DNA from: Nannocystis pusilla
GTDB taxonomy: Bacteria > Myxococcota_A > Polyangia > Nannocystales > Nannocystaceae
Direction: 5' to 3'
Assembly: GCF_026626665.1 (NCBI RefSeq)
Contig: NZ_JAPNKE010000002.1
Location: forward strand, 11,490,001 to 11,554,000
Length of the DNA: 64,000 bases
Each line of letters opens with the position of its first letter. The stretch's first letter is position 1. The translations under genes were made by a program, and so were the position numbers. Positions 20,545 through 30,844 of the stretch are shown one piece after another. Below the pieces are notes generated by a model. The model was not told where the DNA came from. It saw only the letters and a program-made list of their open reading frames with translations, and did no database searches.

Positions 20545-22040
20545 TCGGCGTGCGCACCCCATGGACGGCCAGGCCCGGCGCGCGAGGTCTCGCTCCCGGC
20601 GACGAGGTTCGGCGCCCCGATTCTCGAGTGGCGTGGGCGCTCGTGTCGGCGGCATCGGTGCTCGCCTGTGACGGCGGCTCGTCCGACCCGCCGACGGCCG
20701 ATCCCGCGAGTACCGGCGAATGGGTGCAGGGGCCCGAGCTCGTCTGGCTCGCGGGACAGAACCCCGTGCTGCCGACCGGACACCCCGACCCCGGGGTCCT
20801 GCGGGTCGAGGGCGCCCACGGGGTCACCTATCACCTCACCACCACGGTCGACAACGCCGGCGACTTCCCGCGCTTCACCTCGACCGACCTGATCGTCTGG
20901 ACCGAAGCCGGCCACGGCCTGTTCGGCCGCGACGACGCGCCGGGAGGCTCGCTCGCGCTCGACGGCGCTCACTACTGTTCGCGCTGGGCCCCGGAGATCG
21001 TCCAGCTCGGCGCGGCCTCCTTCATGCTCTCGTTCACCGCGCAGCGCTTCGCGGCGCCCCAGTCGCCGTGCCCGCCGTATGACGAGGACAGCGGCGTCTA
21101 CCTCGCCTGGTCTGCCAGCCCCGCGAGCCCGTTCGCCCCGCCCGACCGACCGTGGGAGCCTTCGCCGGCGGGCGCCGACTTCGAGACATGTCCTTATCGA
21201 CCTGTCCTTCCGCACAGCCTGGCCTTCGCCGCCGACGATTGCCAGGGCATCCCGTGCCCCCTCGTCATGCGCCTGGACTCCACGGTGTTCCACGATCCGC
21301 ACACCGGCCGCTGGTGGCTCGCCTATTCCTGGTACACCAACAGCCCGCCGAAAATCGCGTGGGAGCTCGCCAACCACGGCCAACACGTCAGCCTCGTCGA
21401 GCTCGACCCGAACGATCCGTCGGTCGTCCGCTGCGACCTCGCCGTCGCGCAGATCCACGCCGGCAACCCCCACGACGCCGAGACGCTCGCGCGCCTCGCC
21501 GCCAGCTGCTCCGGCTGTGAGCAGATGCTGTCGATGACCCGCGGCCCGCTCGGCGAGGAGATGGTGCGCGACGGGGTGTCCCTGGGCGTCGTCGAGGCCC
21601 CGAGCCTGTTTCGCCGCGGCGAATACGTGTATCTCCTGCTCAGCGGCAGCAACTGGGACTCGCCCTATTATCACGTGTACTGGGTCGCCGCAAAATCCGT
21701 CGAGGCGCTGGCGTACACCGACCCCGGGCGGCTCGTCGGCCGGCTCCTGATCCCGAGCGACGGCCAGGCCTTCGGTCACGGCTCGGCCGTCCTCGGCCCC
21801 GACGGCGAGCGCTGGTACTTCGTGCACCACCGTCTCGCGCGCGTCCCGTGCGAGGAGTCGGGCTGCGACCGCGACGTGTGGGTCAGCCCGATCGAGTTCG
21901 AGGATCGCGGCGACGGCCTCGGCGACGTGCACATCAGGCCGCGCTGGCCCGCCGAGGATCCGAGCTTCATTGTCGCCGTCCCGGCGAGCGGGCCGGGCGC
22001 TCCGCCGCACGCGCTCGCGGCCGAGGTCGGAGGCGACTGA
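20541..22040 (+). CDS. Glycoside hydrolase family 43-like lipoprotein
   Basis: Secreted five-bladed propeller hydrolase-like protein. The lipobox is VLAC near 20670. GH43-type residues are seen: Asp in LPTGHPDPGVL (general base), Asp in MRLDSTVFHDPHTG, Glu in VVEAPSLFRRG (general acid). Repeated WWLAYS/YLLLSGS strands fit the fold. The start is uncertain: a GTG at 20541 overlaps the ATPase stop (GTGA), while GTG 20628 would give a minimal signal peptide. Several Cys pairs suggest disulfides. Substrate unknown, possibly an arabino- or xylo-glycan. Intact frame. Confidence 0.75.
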   Translation: MIGVRTPWTARPGARGLAPGDEVRRPDSRVAWALVSAASVLACDGGSSDPPTADPASTGEWVQGPELVWLAGQNPVLPTGHPDPGVLRVEGAHGVTYHLTTTVDNAGDFPRFTSTDLIVWTEAGHGLFGRDDAPGGSLALDGAHYCSRWAPEIVQLGAASFMLSFTAQRFAAPQSPCPPYDEDSGVYLAWSASPASPFAPPDRPWEPSPAGADFETCPYRPVLPHSLAFAADDCQGIPCPLVMRLDSTVFHDPHTGRWWLAYSWYTNSPPKIAWELANHGQHVSLVELDPNDPSVVRCDLAVAQIHAGNPHDAETLARLAASCSGCEQMLSMTRGPLGEEMVRDGVSLGVVEAPSLFRRGEYVYLLLSGSNWDSPYYHVYWVAAKSVEALAYTDPGRLVGRLLIPSDGQAFGHGSAVLGPDGERWYFVHHRLARVPCEESGCDRDVWVSPIEFEDRGDGLGDVHIRPRWPAEDPSFIVAVPASGPGAPPHALAAEVGGD

Positions 22041-22094
22041 CAGCACCTGGTGCTGGCGCTCGCGGCGCGCTCGCGCATCGCCTATGCTCGAGGG

Positions 22095-22508
22095 ATGCGT
22101 CGTCGCCTCCTCGTCCCCGTGCTCCTCGTGCTCCTCGGCTGCACCGAACACGACCGACGTTGTGCGCACGCGAGGGATGTCATGCTGACGCTGTGGGAGC
22201 AATCGCTGAAGGATACGCTGCCCGGGCAGGACGAGGCCGCGCTGCGCCGCACGCTCGCGCGCGCCGGCGATCGCTTCATGGCCCAGTGCAGCTCGCTGCC
22301 GTCCGAGAGCCAGGCCTGCATCGACCGCATCGACGAACTGGCGACCCTCGAACAGGAGCGCCGCGCGGCCGTCGAGCGCTGCCCGAAGCAGGCGGATGGC
22401 CGGCCCGAACCGGCGTGCGTCCAGGCCGCGCGCGATTGGGCGGACCAGCGGACCGCGGATTGCCAGCTCGCGCTCGGCGCGATGTTCACGACCGTCCTCG
22501 AGCCGTGA
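22095..22508 (+). CDS. Small Cys-containing lipoprotein
   Basis: 137 residues from ATG 22095, which is preceded by AGGG. Signal peptide MRRRLLVPVLLVLLGC with a clear lipobox. The mature part is helical with regularly spaced Cys (QCSS, ACIDRI, RCPK, ACVQAA, DCQLA) and an EQERRAAVERC helix. It resembles the small helical lipoproteins of unknown role often found in myxobacterial genomes. No family name recognised. Confidence 0.7.
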   Translation: MRRRLLVPVLLVLLGCTEHDRRCAHARDVMLTLWEQSLKDTLPGQDEAALRRTLARAGDRFMAQCSSLPSESQACIDRIDELATLEQERRAAVERCPKQADGRPEPACVQAARDWADQRTADCQLALGAMFTTVLEP

Positions 22509-22827
22509 CCGGCTCCGTCCGGCCGGCGCTCGGGTCGCCGACCGTCGCGTCCTCTTGGGTTCGCTCGCATGCACGCAGTCGGCCTGTGCGGCTCGCTGGC
22601 GCGGGTTCTCGACCTCGCGCACGCCTGTGCGGTGAATGATTGCGACCACGCCGAGCCCTGTAGCTGCGAGGGGCAATCGTGGAGTCGGCGCCGCCCGTCG
22701 TTCGTCCGAGCGGACGACAATGGGCCGATCGATCGGCCGGTTGCCGTGACCTCGCTGCGCGCTACCCTCTGACCGAGCGCCGCGGCCGGGCGTGCCGGCC
22801 GGTACGAGGGACAGAAAGGTGCGGACG
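22509..22827. other. Intergenic region without recognised features
   Basis: No gene or clear regulatory signal. A purine-rich GAAAGG near 22815-22820 lies just upstream of the peroxidase ATG. Confidence 0.45.
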
Positions 22828-24029
22828 ATGGTCGCAGCTGCTTCGACGGTTTGGGTCGCGTTACTCTCCATGGACGGCGGACCGGCCACGGCCCAATCGG
22901 CGCGGTCCGAGCTCGCCGCGGTCGAGGTGCTGGGGAAGCACTTGTTCTTCGACGAGTCGCTGTCGATCGGGGGCAATCAGGCTTGCGACGTGTGTCATGG
23001 CCGCGAGGTCGGCTGGACCGGGCCCGTCGAGGAGGTCGACGCCCACGGCGCCGTCTACGAGGGTTCCGTCCCCGGGCGCTTCGGCGCGCGAAACCGCCCA
23101 GCAGCGCCTATGCGCCGTTCAGCCCGCCGCTGCACCGCAGCCCCGCGGGGGAGTTCGTCGGCGGCAACTTCTGGGACGGTCGAGCGACCGGAGAGAAGCT
23201 CGGTACGTCGGCGGCCGATCAGGCGCAGGGGCCATTCCTGAACCCGCTCGAGCAGGCGCTGCCCGACGCGGCCGCGGTCGTGGCGCGGGCGTGCAGCCTT
23301 CAATCGGAGTACTGGCTGCTGCTTCGATTCGTGTGGGGCTTCGCCGTGTGCGACGACGTGGACGCCGCCTTCGCCGCGATCGCGCGGTCGATCGCCCGCT
23401 ACGAGGCTTCGCGCGAGATGAGCCCGTTCAGCTCGAAGTTCGACCTGTACCTCGCGGGCGAGGTCGAGCTCACCGATTCGGAGAAGCGCGGCCTGTCGCT
23501 GTTCAAGGGCGAGGCGAAGTGCGACACCTGCCACGCGATCGCAGGGGCGGTCAAGGGCGGGCCGGCGCTCTTCACCGACTTCACGTTCGCCAACATCGGA
23601 GCGCCGCGTAATCCGGAGAACCCGTTTTACGATCAGCCGCCCGCCATCAATCCGCTCGGGGAGGCGTACGTCGATCTCGGCCTGGGCGGCTTCCTCGCCA
23701 CCCGTCCGGAATACGCCGAGTATGCCGCGGCCAACGAGGGCAAGCATCGAGTGCCGACCCTGCGCAACGTCGACCGCCGACCGCGGCCCTCGTTCATCAA
23801 GGCGTACGGGCACAACGGGTACTTCAAGAGCCTCGAGGAGATGGTCCACTTCTACAACACGCGCGACGTCCTGCCCCGCTGCGCGGCGAACGACCCCGGC
23901 GAGAAGGTCACGTGCTGGCCCGCGCCGGAGGTGCCGCGCAACCTCGACGCCGACGTCGGCGACCTCGGGCTCACGCTGGCGCAGGAGGCGGACATCGTCG
24001 CGTTCTTGCGCACGCTGTCGGACCGGTGA
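22828..24029 (+). CDS. Di-haem cytochrome c peroxidase / MauG-family protein (one frameshift)
   Basis: Periplasmic enzyme reducing H2O2, or a MauG-type oxidase. ATG 22828 opens a signal peptide. The N-terminal haem domain has LGKHLFFDESLS and CDVCHG. A frameshift near 23095 (after PGRFGARN) moves to the frame of GEFVGGNFWDGRATG, the second haem site CDTCHA, RVPTLRNVDRRPRPSFIKAY and GHNGYFKSLEEMVHFYNTRD. Both CxxCH sites are intact and the C-terminus is complete (ADIVAFLRTLSD). It stands alone, so the electron donor is unknown. Confidence 0.92.
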
Positions 24030-24379
24030 GCCGGGCCGCCGGCGCTCGCGCCGGCGAGCGGCCGTCCTGGGGCCCTGAGTGCCAGAGGCGCTGCGTCGTG
24101 AAGCTCGTGGCCACGCTCGAGATCGACCCGCACCGGTCGCGGTGGTGCTCGCCGGGCGCCGCGGCGATCATGGCGCAGCGCCGGTGTCCGTCGTGGGACG
24201 CTGAGCCCGCTCGACGAGCCGTTCAGGCCGGCCGCGTCGCGGCCTTCGGCAGGACGCTGGCTGCTCGTGCGCGGCGGCCTCGGCGGGCGCGCCTGGGCGT
24301 GGTGCCATACGGTCTCCGGCGCTCGCGCGCTGGAGGTCGCGCACGCCCCGGCGAGCCGGCGATCTGCGAGAATGCGGCC
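24030..24379. other. Intergenic region without recognised features
   Basis: Very GC-rich, with open frames in several phases but no protein-like composition. No repeat or RNA gene seen. Confidence 0.45.
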
Positions 24380-24868
24380 GTGACCGCCGCGCATCCAGGC
24401 ACCCGCAGGTCCTCGTCGGGAGTGCTCCTCGGGCTTCGCGTCGGAGTGCTGATCGGCGGAGCGATCACCTACCTCGGCGTCGTCGAGACCGAGGCGAAGC
24501 TGCGCCTGCGCAGCGGCGGCGACATCGTCGAGGCCGACGTGGTAGGCACGCGGGTGATGACGGGGCGCAGTACCACGTATGAAGTGCGGTACGCGTTCAC
24601 GCTCCCGGGCGCGGCGGAGACGTACACCCTCCGCGACGCGACCGGCCGCGAGGGCCTGTGGACGGCGCTGCCCCGGGGCGACTGGGACAGCGCCCGCGCG
24701 TCGAGGAAGCTCGCGGTGCGCTTCCTGCCCGAAGATCCGTGGGTGAGCCGCCCGGTGAACTCCGGCGCCGCGCCGCTCGGCGACTCGATCGCCGGGATCG
24801 TCCTCGGTCTGCTGATATGGGTGCCCTCGATGGTCTTGTTCGTCCGGGTCCTCCGCAGCCGCGCGTGA
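24380..24868 (+). CDS. DUF3592-like membrane protein
   Basis: 162 residues from a GTG at 24380. Two transmembrane helices (LLGLRVGVLIGGAITYLGVV and IAGIVLGLLIWVPSMVLFVRV) flank an extracytoplasmic beta domain with EADVVGTRV, TTYEVRYAFTLPG and KLAVRFLPEDPW. This is the layout of DUF3592 proteins. The in-frame upstream sequence is Arg-rich and non-protein-like, which supports the GTG start. Function unknown. Confidence 0.65.
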   Translation: MTAAHPGTRRSSSGVLLGLRVGVLIGGAITYLGVVETEAKLRLRSGGDIVEADVVGTRVMTGRSTTYEVRYAFTLPGAAETYTLRDATGREGLWTALPRGDWDSARASRKLAVRFLPEDPWVSRPVNSGAAPLGDSIAGIVLGLLIWVPSMVLFVRVLRSRA

Positions 24869-25212
24869 GCGCGCACGCGGCCCGCACACGCGTGGACGGG
24901 CGAGGCGCGCCCGCGAGCCGTACGACGAATGGGGGCGCGCGGCGGCCAGGTTCGCCGCCGCGCGGCGGCGACGCGGGCGATCGCGCGATCTGTCTCGAGA
25001 GACATGTTGATACTGAATATCATTTTAGAGGTGGTGTCGTGCGATTGGCGGCGAATGCTCGATGTCGCCAGATGGGCGGCGGGCGGGCGGATGGGCGGGC
25101 GCCCGCCGGTGCATCGCATGCTATTCTGCTCGAACATCGTGCTTGGTCGCGGTGATCGAGCGTGATAGACCCACGGCTTCGACGCTCGATTGCCGAGCGG
25201 TGGAGACTGGGT
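24869..25212. other. Intergenic region upstream of the ferritin-like gene
   Basis: Contains an AT-rich block (24991-25030) with a TGTCTC-GA-GAGACA inverted repeat overlapping a GACATGT motif, described separately. The rest is GC-rich without recognised features. Confidence 0.5.
24991..25023 (+). promoter_or_regulatory. GACATGT motif with inverted repeat and TATCAT box
   Basis: TGTCTC (24991-24996) and GAGACA (24999-25004) form a perfect 6-bp inverted repeat overlapping GACATGT (25001-25007). TATCAT at 25018-25023 is a good -10 match. The same GACATGT word recurs in 14-bp tandem arrays upstream of two other genes (about 27.24 and 33.05 kb). Lies ~190 bp before the ferritin-like start. Confidence 0.4.
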
Positions 25213-26235
25213 ATGCAGAATCAGGATTGGACGCCCGAAGCCCTCGCCGATCACCTTCAGAAGGCCGTGTACCTCGAGATGTGGACCATTCCGCTGTACC
25301 TGACGGCGGCCTATTCGTTGCAGGTGCCGGGGTCGGACGCGATGAATCCCCCCGGGCTGCAGTCGGTGCGCAACCCGAGCAACCGCAGCCCCGAGCAGCT
25401 CGCGTTCAACAACATCTACTCGATCGCGATGCAGGAGATGCTGCACCTCGAGCTGGCCTCGAACCTGTTCAACGCGCTGTTCGCCGCCAGGGGGTACGCG
25501 CCGAAGTTCACGGGCGAGTGGGCGCCGCGCTTCGACGGGTTCCCGCCGTGGATCGCGGGGACGGTGCCCGTGCAGCTCGGGCCGGTGAACGAGGCCCAGA
25601 TGCGGCTGCTGGCCGCGATCGAGACGCCCGAGCCGAAGACCGACCGGCCGCCGAACGGGCCGCAGCAGGTCTACGATTCGATCGGGCAGTTCTACAAGGC
25701 CATCGAGCAGGGCATCGACGCGCTGTGGGACCGGCTCTACGACCCCGCGGCGGACCACCGGCAGAAGAGCGAGTTCGCCGACCCCAGTTATCCGGGCGCC
25801 GACTACACGGGCTTCAGCGCGACGATCTCCGGCGACAGCGCGTCGGCGCGGAAGACCGCCGACCAGATGATCCAGGCGATCATCGGCCAGGGCGAGGGCA
25901 GCAGGGGTCCGTTCATCGAGCCCGACCTGCGCCCGGAAGATCTGAAGGATCTCGAGGACCGCTTCAGCCACTTCGCCCGCTTCCGCATGGTCCAGGCGAT
26001 GCTGAAGTTCGGCGAGCCGCTGAAGATCTACCCGCAGACGGGCAGCGACGGGCTCGCGACCGCGCAGCAGCGGCTCAATGCCGGCTTCACGTCCCTGCTG
26101 CAGGCTCTGGAGCAGGGCTTCGCGGGCGACGAAGGGCTGAATCTGGCGAGCATGTGGGGTCTGCCCCGCAAGATCGTCGGGGTCTGGGCGGCCGGCGGCG
26201 TGCCGGAATTCCAGTACGTGAAGCCTGGCGCGTAG
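25213..26235 (+). CDS. Ferritin-like (VioB/RebD/StaD-type) domain protein
   Basis: 340 residues from ATG 25213 (an upstream in-frame start at 25162 is less likely). The family signature is clear: LADHLQKAVYLEMWTIPLYL with metal-ligand Glu, and a second helix IAMQEMLHLELASNLFNAL with EMLH. It has the length and layout of the ferritin-like domain of iminophenyl-pyruvate dimer synthases used in violacein and indolocarbazole pathways. No other gene of such a pathway is nearby, so the substrate is open. Intact frame. Convergent with the next gene. Confidence 0.85.
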   Translation: MQNQDWTPEALADHLQKAVYLEMWTIPLYLTAAYSLQVPGSDAMNPPGLQSVRNPSNRSPEQLAFNNIYSIAMQEMLHLELASNLFNALFAARGYAPKFTGEWAPRFDGFPPWIAGTVPVQLGPVNEAQMRLLAAIETPEPKTDRPPNGPQQVYDSIGQFYKAIEQGIDALWDRLYDPAADHRQKSEFADPSYPGADYTGFSATISGDSASARKTADQMIQAIIGQGEGSRGPFIEPDLRPEDLKDLEDRFSHFARFRMVQAMLKFGEPLKIYPQTGSDGLATAQQRLNAGFTSLLQALEQGFAGDEGLNLASMWGLPRKIVGVWAAGGVPEFQYVKPGA

Positions 26236-26372
26236 CGTCGATTCGCGCGCGGCGCAATCATGGCCGCTCGGCGACTGGCGCCGTCGAGCGGCCTCGGGCT
26301 TGCAGGCGGACCGCGGCGATAGCTGTCGGCTCGCCCGTCGCCGGCGCCAGGGACTTCTGATTGGCGCCGAGA

Positions 26373-27107
26373 CTATGGCTGCCCGCTGGCGATCAGCGCC
26401 ATCATCTCCGGGTAGTGATACGTCGCGCTCGTCGCGGGGTGGTGCTTCGCCGCGGCGATCATCGCCCTGGCGATCTGTTCCACGCGGATCGACTTGTACT
26501 TCGCCGGCGTGAGGAACGAAAATAGCGGCAGCGTCTTCTCGAGCAGCCACGGCGTGTGCTGCGAACCGATGATCATCGCGGGCCGGAACACGCTCACGAT
26601 CGCCGGCCCGCTCGCGCGCACGGCTTCTTCGGACTCGCCCTTCACGCGGTTGTACCTCGACATGCCCGCGGCACCGCTGCCGCTGGGCTTCGCGGTCGGG
26701 TCCGCGCCCGCGGCGCTCATGAACGCGAGGTGCCGGACCTTGCCCGAATCTCGCAGCCCCCGGGCGAACGCTTCGTTCAGCGCGACGTCGACCGCGCGAT
26801 GCTCCTCGAGCGTGAGCTTCGCCGTGCCGGCACCGACGCCGAGCACGCTGAATCCCTCCACGTCGCCGTCGAGGTCCCTCGCAGCGTCGATCGTCGCCGC
26901 GGCCAGGGCCGCGGGGTTCATCTCGGGGACGAGTTTTTCCTCGAGGCTGCGGCCGGCGGTGCGAGCCATCGCCACGACCTCGGGCAGCGAGCGCCGCGAC
27001 AGCGTGATGACGGCGTCGAATCCGTCGTCGTGGAACAATTCGCGGAGCAGGGCGGCGCCGACCGAGCCGGAGCCGCCGAGGACGATCGCGGTGCGTTTGC
27101 GAGACAT
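26373..27107 (-). CDS. NAD(P)-binding Rossmann-fold protein (atypical SDR)
   Basis: 244 residues, intact, ATG 27107. Glycine motif VLGGSGSVGAALLREL near residue 9, SRRSLPEV after the second strand, FSVLGVGAGTAK and FMSAAGADP strands, YNRVKGESE (YxxxK-like spacing), FRPAMIIG and IARAMIAAA. It resembles HTATIP2-like and NAD(P)H-binding atypical SDRs. Cytosolic; substrate unknown. GACATGT repeats lie ~135 bp upstream. Confidence 0.82.
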   Translation of the reverse strand: MSRKRTAIVLGGSGSVGAALLRELFHDDGFDAVITLSRRSLPEVVAMARTAGRSLEEKLVPEMNPAALAAATIDAARDLDGDVEGFSVLGVGAGTAKLTLEEHRAVDVALNEAFARGLRDSGKVRHLAFMSAAGADPTAKPSGSGAAGMSRYNRVKGESEEAVRASGPAIVSVFRPAMIIGSQHTPWLLEKTLPLFSFLTPAKYKSIRVEQIARAMIAAAKHHPATSATYHYPEMMALIASGQP

Positions 27108-27240
27108 GGCGGCGCGATGATACTCGGAGTCGGTCTGCCCGGTCTGCACCCCGTGGGCCGACCTCGACGATCGCGGCCGATGGGTGCGGGGAGCGGCGGC
27201 TCTCGTGCCGAGCATGGCGACATGGCCGGGTCTCGATGGC

Positions 27241-27268
27241 CACATGTCTGAAGAGACATGTCTGCTTG
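27241..27268 (-). repeat. Two tandem 14-bp GACATGT repeats upstream of the NAD(P)-binding gene
   Basis: Read toward the gene (minus strand), GACATGTC-type words recur 14 bp apart. On the plus strand ACATGTCTG occurs at 27242-27250 and 27256-27264. ACATGTCT-GAAG-AGACATGT (27242-27261) is also a perfect inverted repeat. It lies 134-160 bp before the start at 27107 and matches the array at 33045-33086. Confidence 0.5.
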
Positions 27269-27304
27269 CCCCGGCCCGGCGTCGAGGCGGCCCGAAGTGT
27301 GCTG

Positions 27305-28561
27305 TCAGTCCCGCTTCGTCGCGACGCCGTCGCGGCGATGCCGGCGGCGCCGACGAGCGAGCGCCAGGAGGCTCATCCAGGCGAGACTGGCCGACGCGGT
27401 GGCGTCGCACGAGCAACCGCTCGCGTCCGAAGTGAGGGCCGGTCCGGTCGACGAGGCAGGCTCGGTGGTCCCCGCGGCGTCGGCGGAGGTGCCCGCCGTC
27501 GCCAGCTCGCTCGTCGTGGACGTGCTCGTCGTCGAGGTCGTCGCTCCGCCCGGCTCGCCGGTCGTGCCGTCGCCGCTCGTGTCGCAAGGCGCGTTCACGA
27601 AGGCGGCCTCGGGGTCGCAGCCGGCGGTGGTGTCGGAGGTGGTGCCGCCGGAGCTGCCCGGGAGGACCGTGAGCAGGTTGAGCGGGTAGGCGCTGAAGGT
27701 CCGCTGCATCGGGTCGGTGACGTCGACGCGGAGCGCCACGGTGCGTCCGGACGTCTCGGGCGGGGGCAAGAACTGCAGGCTGAAGGACTCGCCCTCGACG
27801 GGGATGTCCTCGCCGTAGAGCTTCCAGTCGAGCCCCCCGGTGCCGGTGATCGACCAGTAGACGCTCAGCGTCGAGCCCGGCAGCGCGCGGGTGCAGCCGT
27901 CGATCGCGTAGGTGTCCTCCGCGAAGGTGAAGTCGAGCGTGGTCGTCACTGCCGCCGCCGGACCTACCGCGGCCAGGTCGAGCCCGTCGACGACGTGAAC
28001 CACGCCCGGCCGCTGCGAGTAGATGTTGACCGCCGGCTCCCAGGTGTAGCCCTGGACGACATAGGCCCCGGCCGGGAGCGCGGTGGTGTCCCAGTCGACG
28101 CCCTTCCTCGCCTCGGCGAACGTGATCGGCCGGCGCGCGTCGTCCGGCGTGATCGGGAACCAGCAGTCCTGCCACACGCTGCTGGTCTCGAGGACGGCGT
28201 CGTCCTCGACCAGCATGGGGTCGACCAGCATCTTGGCCGCGGCCGCCTCGACATCCTTCCAGGTCAGCCAGATCGGCAGGAACTCCTCCCGGCTGTGATC
28301 GCGGCAGAAGGCGACGAACTGGTGGCGACGACTGTCGGCGACCTCGTCGACGGTCACGTCCACGTCCTCGTAGGGCACCCCGTACGCCAGGTGCAGCATG
28401 ACCTCTTGCTGGCGGTCCACGACCGTGAGGCAAGGGGTGGTGTCGGGCCAGGCGACCGGCGTGCGCGGCTCGAGACCGTTCGCGGCCGACGCCGCCAGCG
28501 GGGTCGCGATGACCCCCACGAGCGCCAGCGACGGGAGCGATCCGCGGATCATGAGCGACAC
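27305..28561 (-). CDS. Secreted protein with MYXO-CTERM-like anchor
   Basis: 418 residues, intact. N-terminal signal peptide (LALVGVIATPLAASA). Mature region with VVQGYTWEPAVNIYSQ and beta-rich segments, two Cys pairs, then a Ser/Thr/Gly linker (TTSTTSTSTTSE). The end is GCSCDATASASLAW followed by a hydrophobic stretch and LARRRRRHRR. The Cys-Ser-Cys, hydrophobic helix and Arg cluster order is that of MYXO-CTERM sorting signals, implying processing and surface anchoring. The function of the ectodomain is unknown. Confidence 0.78.
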   Translation of the reverse strand: MSLMIRGSLPSLALVGVIATPLAASAANGLEPRTPVAWPDTTPCLTVVDRQQEVMLHLAYGVPYEDVDVTVDEVADSRRHQFVAFCRDHSREEFLPIWLTWKDVEAAAAKMLVDPMLVEDDAVLETSSVWQDCWFPITPDDARRPITFAEARKGVDWDTTALPAGAYVVQGYTWEPAVNIYSQRPGVVHVVDGLDLAAVGPAAAVTTTLDFTFAEDTYAIDGCTRALPGSTLSVYWSITGTGGLDWKLYGEDIPVEGESFSLQFLPPPETSGRTVALRVDVTDPMQRTFSAYPLNLLTVLPGSSGGTTSDTTAGCDPEAAFVNAPCDTSGDGTTGEPGGATTSTTSTSTTSELATAGTSADAAGTTEPASSTGPALTSDASGCSCDATASASLAWMSLLALARRRRRHRRDGVATKRD

Positions 28562-28679
28562 GGTACCACGTGTCGATCGCGCGGGCAGGCGCCTCCGCGC
28601 GGCGCCGCGATGCGGGGCGGCGATGGTGGCATGGGCGAGTCGACGACGAGCGTGTGTCCGGGCGAGGTCAGGTGACCCG

Positions 28680-30145
<1,466 letters not shown>

Positions 30146-30844
30146 GAGCGTGGCGGACGATACCGTTCGCAGGCAGGCCGGGTCGAGCCCGGCGCGAACT
30201 TCGGCCTCGTCGCCGGGCGCGCAGGCAGCCGGCCTGCAGGAGCGTGAAGAACGATCCGCTGACCGCTCCGTCCCCGGCGCACGACGGCCGCGGCGAGGAG
30301 CGCGATGCGGCGGCGCCGACGCCACCGCGCGTGCATCTGCCGCCGGGGAGATCGTGACATCGCGCGGCCCGGCGACTCTCGTCATTGCTCGCCGACGCCG
30401 ATGCGCCGCGCCGTCATCGCCCCGGCGCGCCGGAGGTGCCGCTCCAGCTCGGCGAACGCGAGGGAGCGTGACGACGTCGGGGAGGCCTCACCGCGGCGGC
30501 CTTCGAGCGCTTCGCCGACGCGCTCCCCGCGAATCCGTGTACGTCGTGGGCGTGCAGAGGCGACGGCGATGGATCCCCCTCGCGAGCGCCTGCATGTCCT
30601 CGTGGCGATCGGGAAACCCCGCGTGAGTCCTGCTCGCAGGTCGACATCGAGGCGATGCACCTGCGCGTGTCGGCGAGTCCGGGTGAATGACTCACCGAAC
30701 GCCGCGCGCCTCGCCTCGTGGCGGACGCTCCGCGTCGACCGGCGAGATCCTCCAGGCGCTCTGCCGCATGCGTTTCGCGGACCCTGGTCGTCGGGCGGGC
30801 GCGACACCTGTGGCTCCCGCATCCACTCGAGCTCCCCTGCGAGC
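30146..30844. other. Intergenic region of ~700 bp without recognised genes
   Basis: Frames on both strands are Arg/Ala-rich and lack protein-like patterns. I considered a minus-strand fragment ending near 30382 but could not support it. No repeat or RNA gene recognised. Confidence 0.4.

Noticed and set aside
21183..21192. GACATGTC word inside the GH43-like gene
   Set aside because: A single copy inside coding sequence without the 14-bp repeat; treated as chance, not part of the motif family.
20493..22976. Long minus-strand open frame (over 800 codons)
   Set aside because: Antisense of the GH43-like gene and the small lipoprotein gene; no protein-like motifs.
26262..26293. Strong 9-bp hairpin between convergent genes as a terminator
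   Set aside because: Stem GGCCGCTCG/CGAGCGGCC is perfect, but no T-tract follows on either strand; function not supported.
24469..27243. Long minus-strand open frame
   Set aside because: Covers the ferritin-like gene in antisense and the NAD(P)-binding gene out of frame; no domain content.
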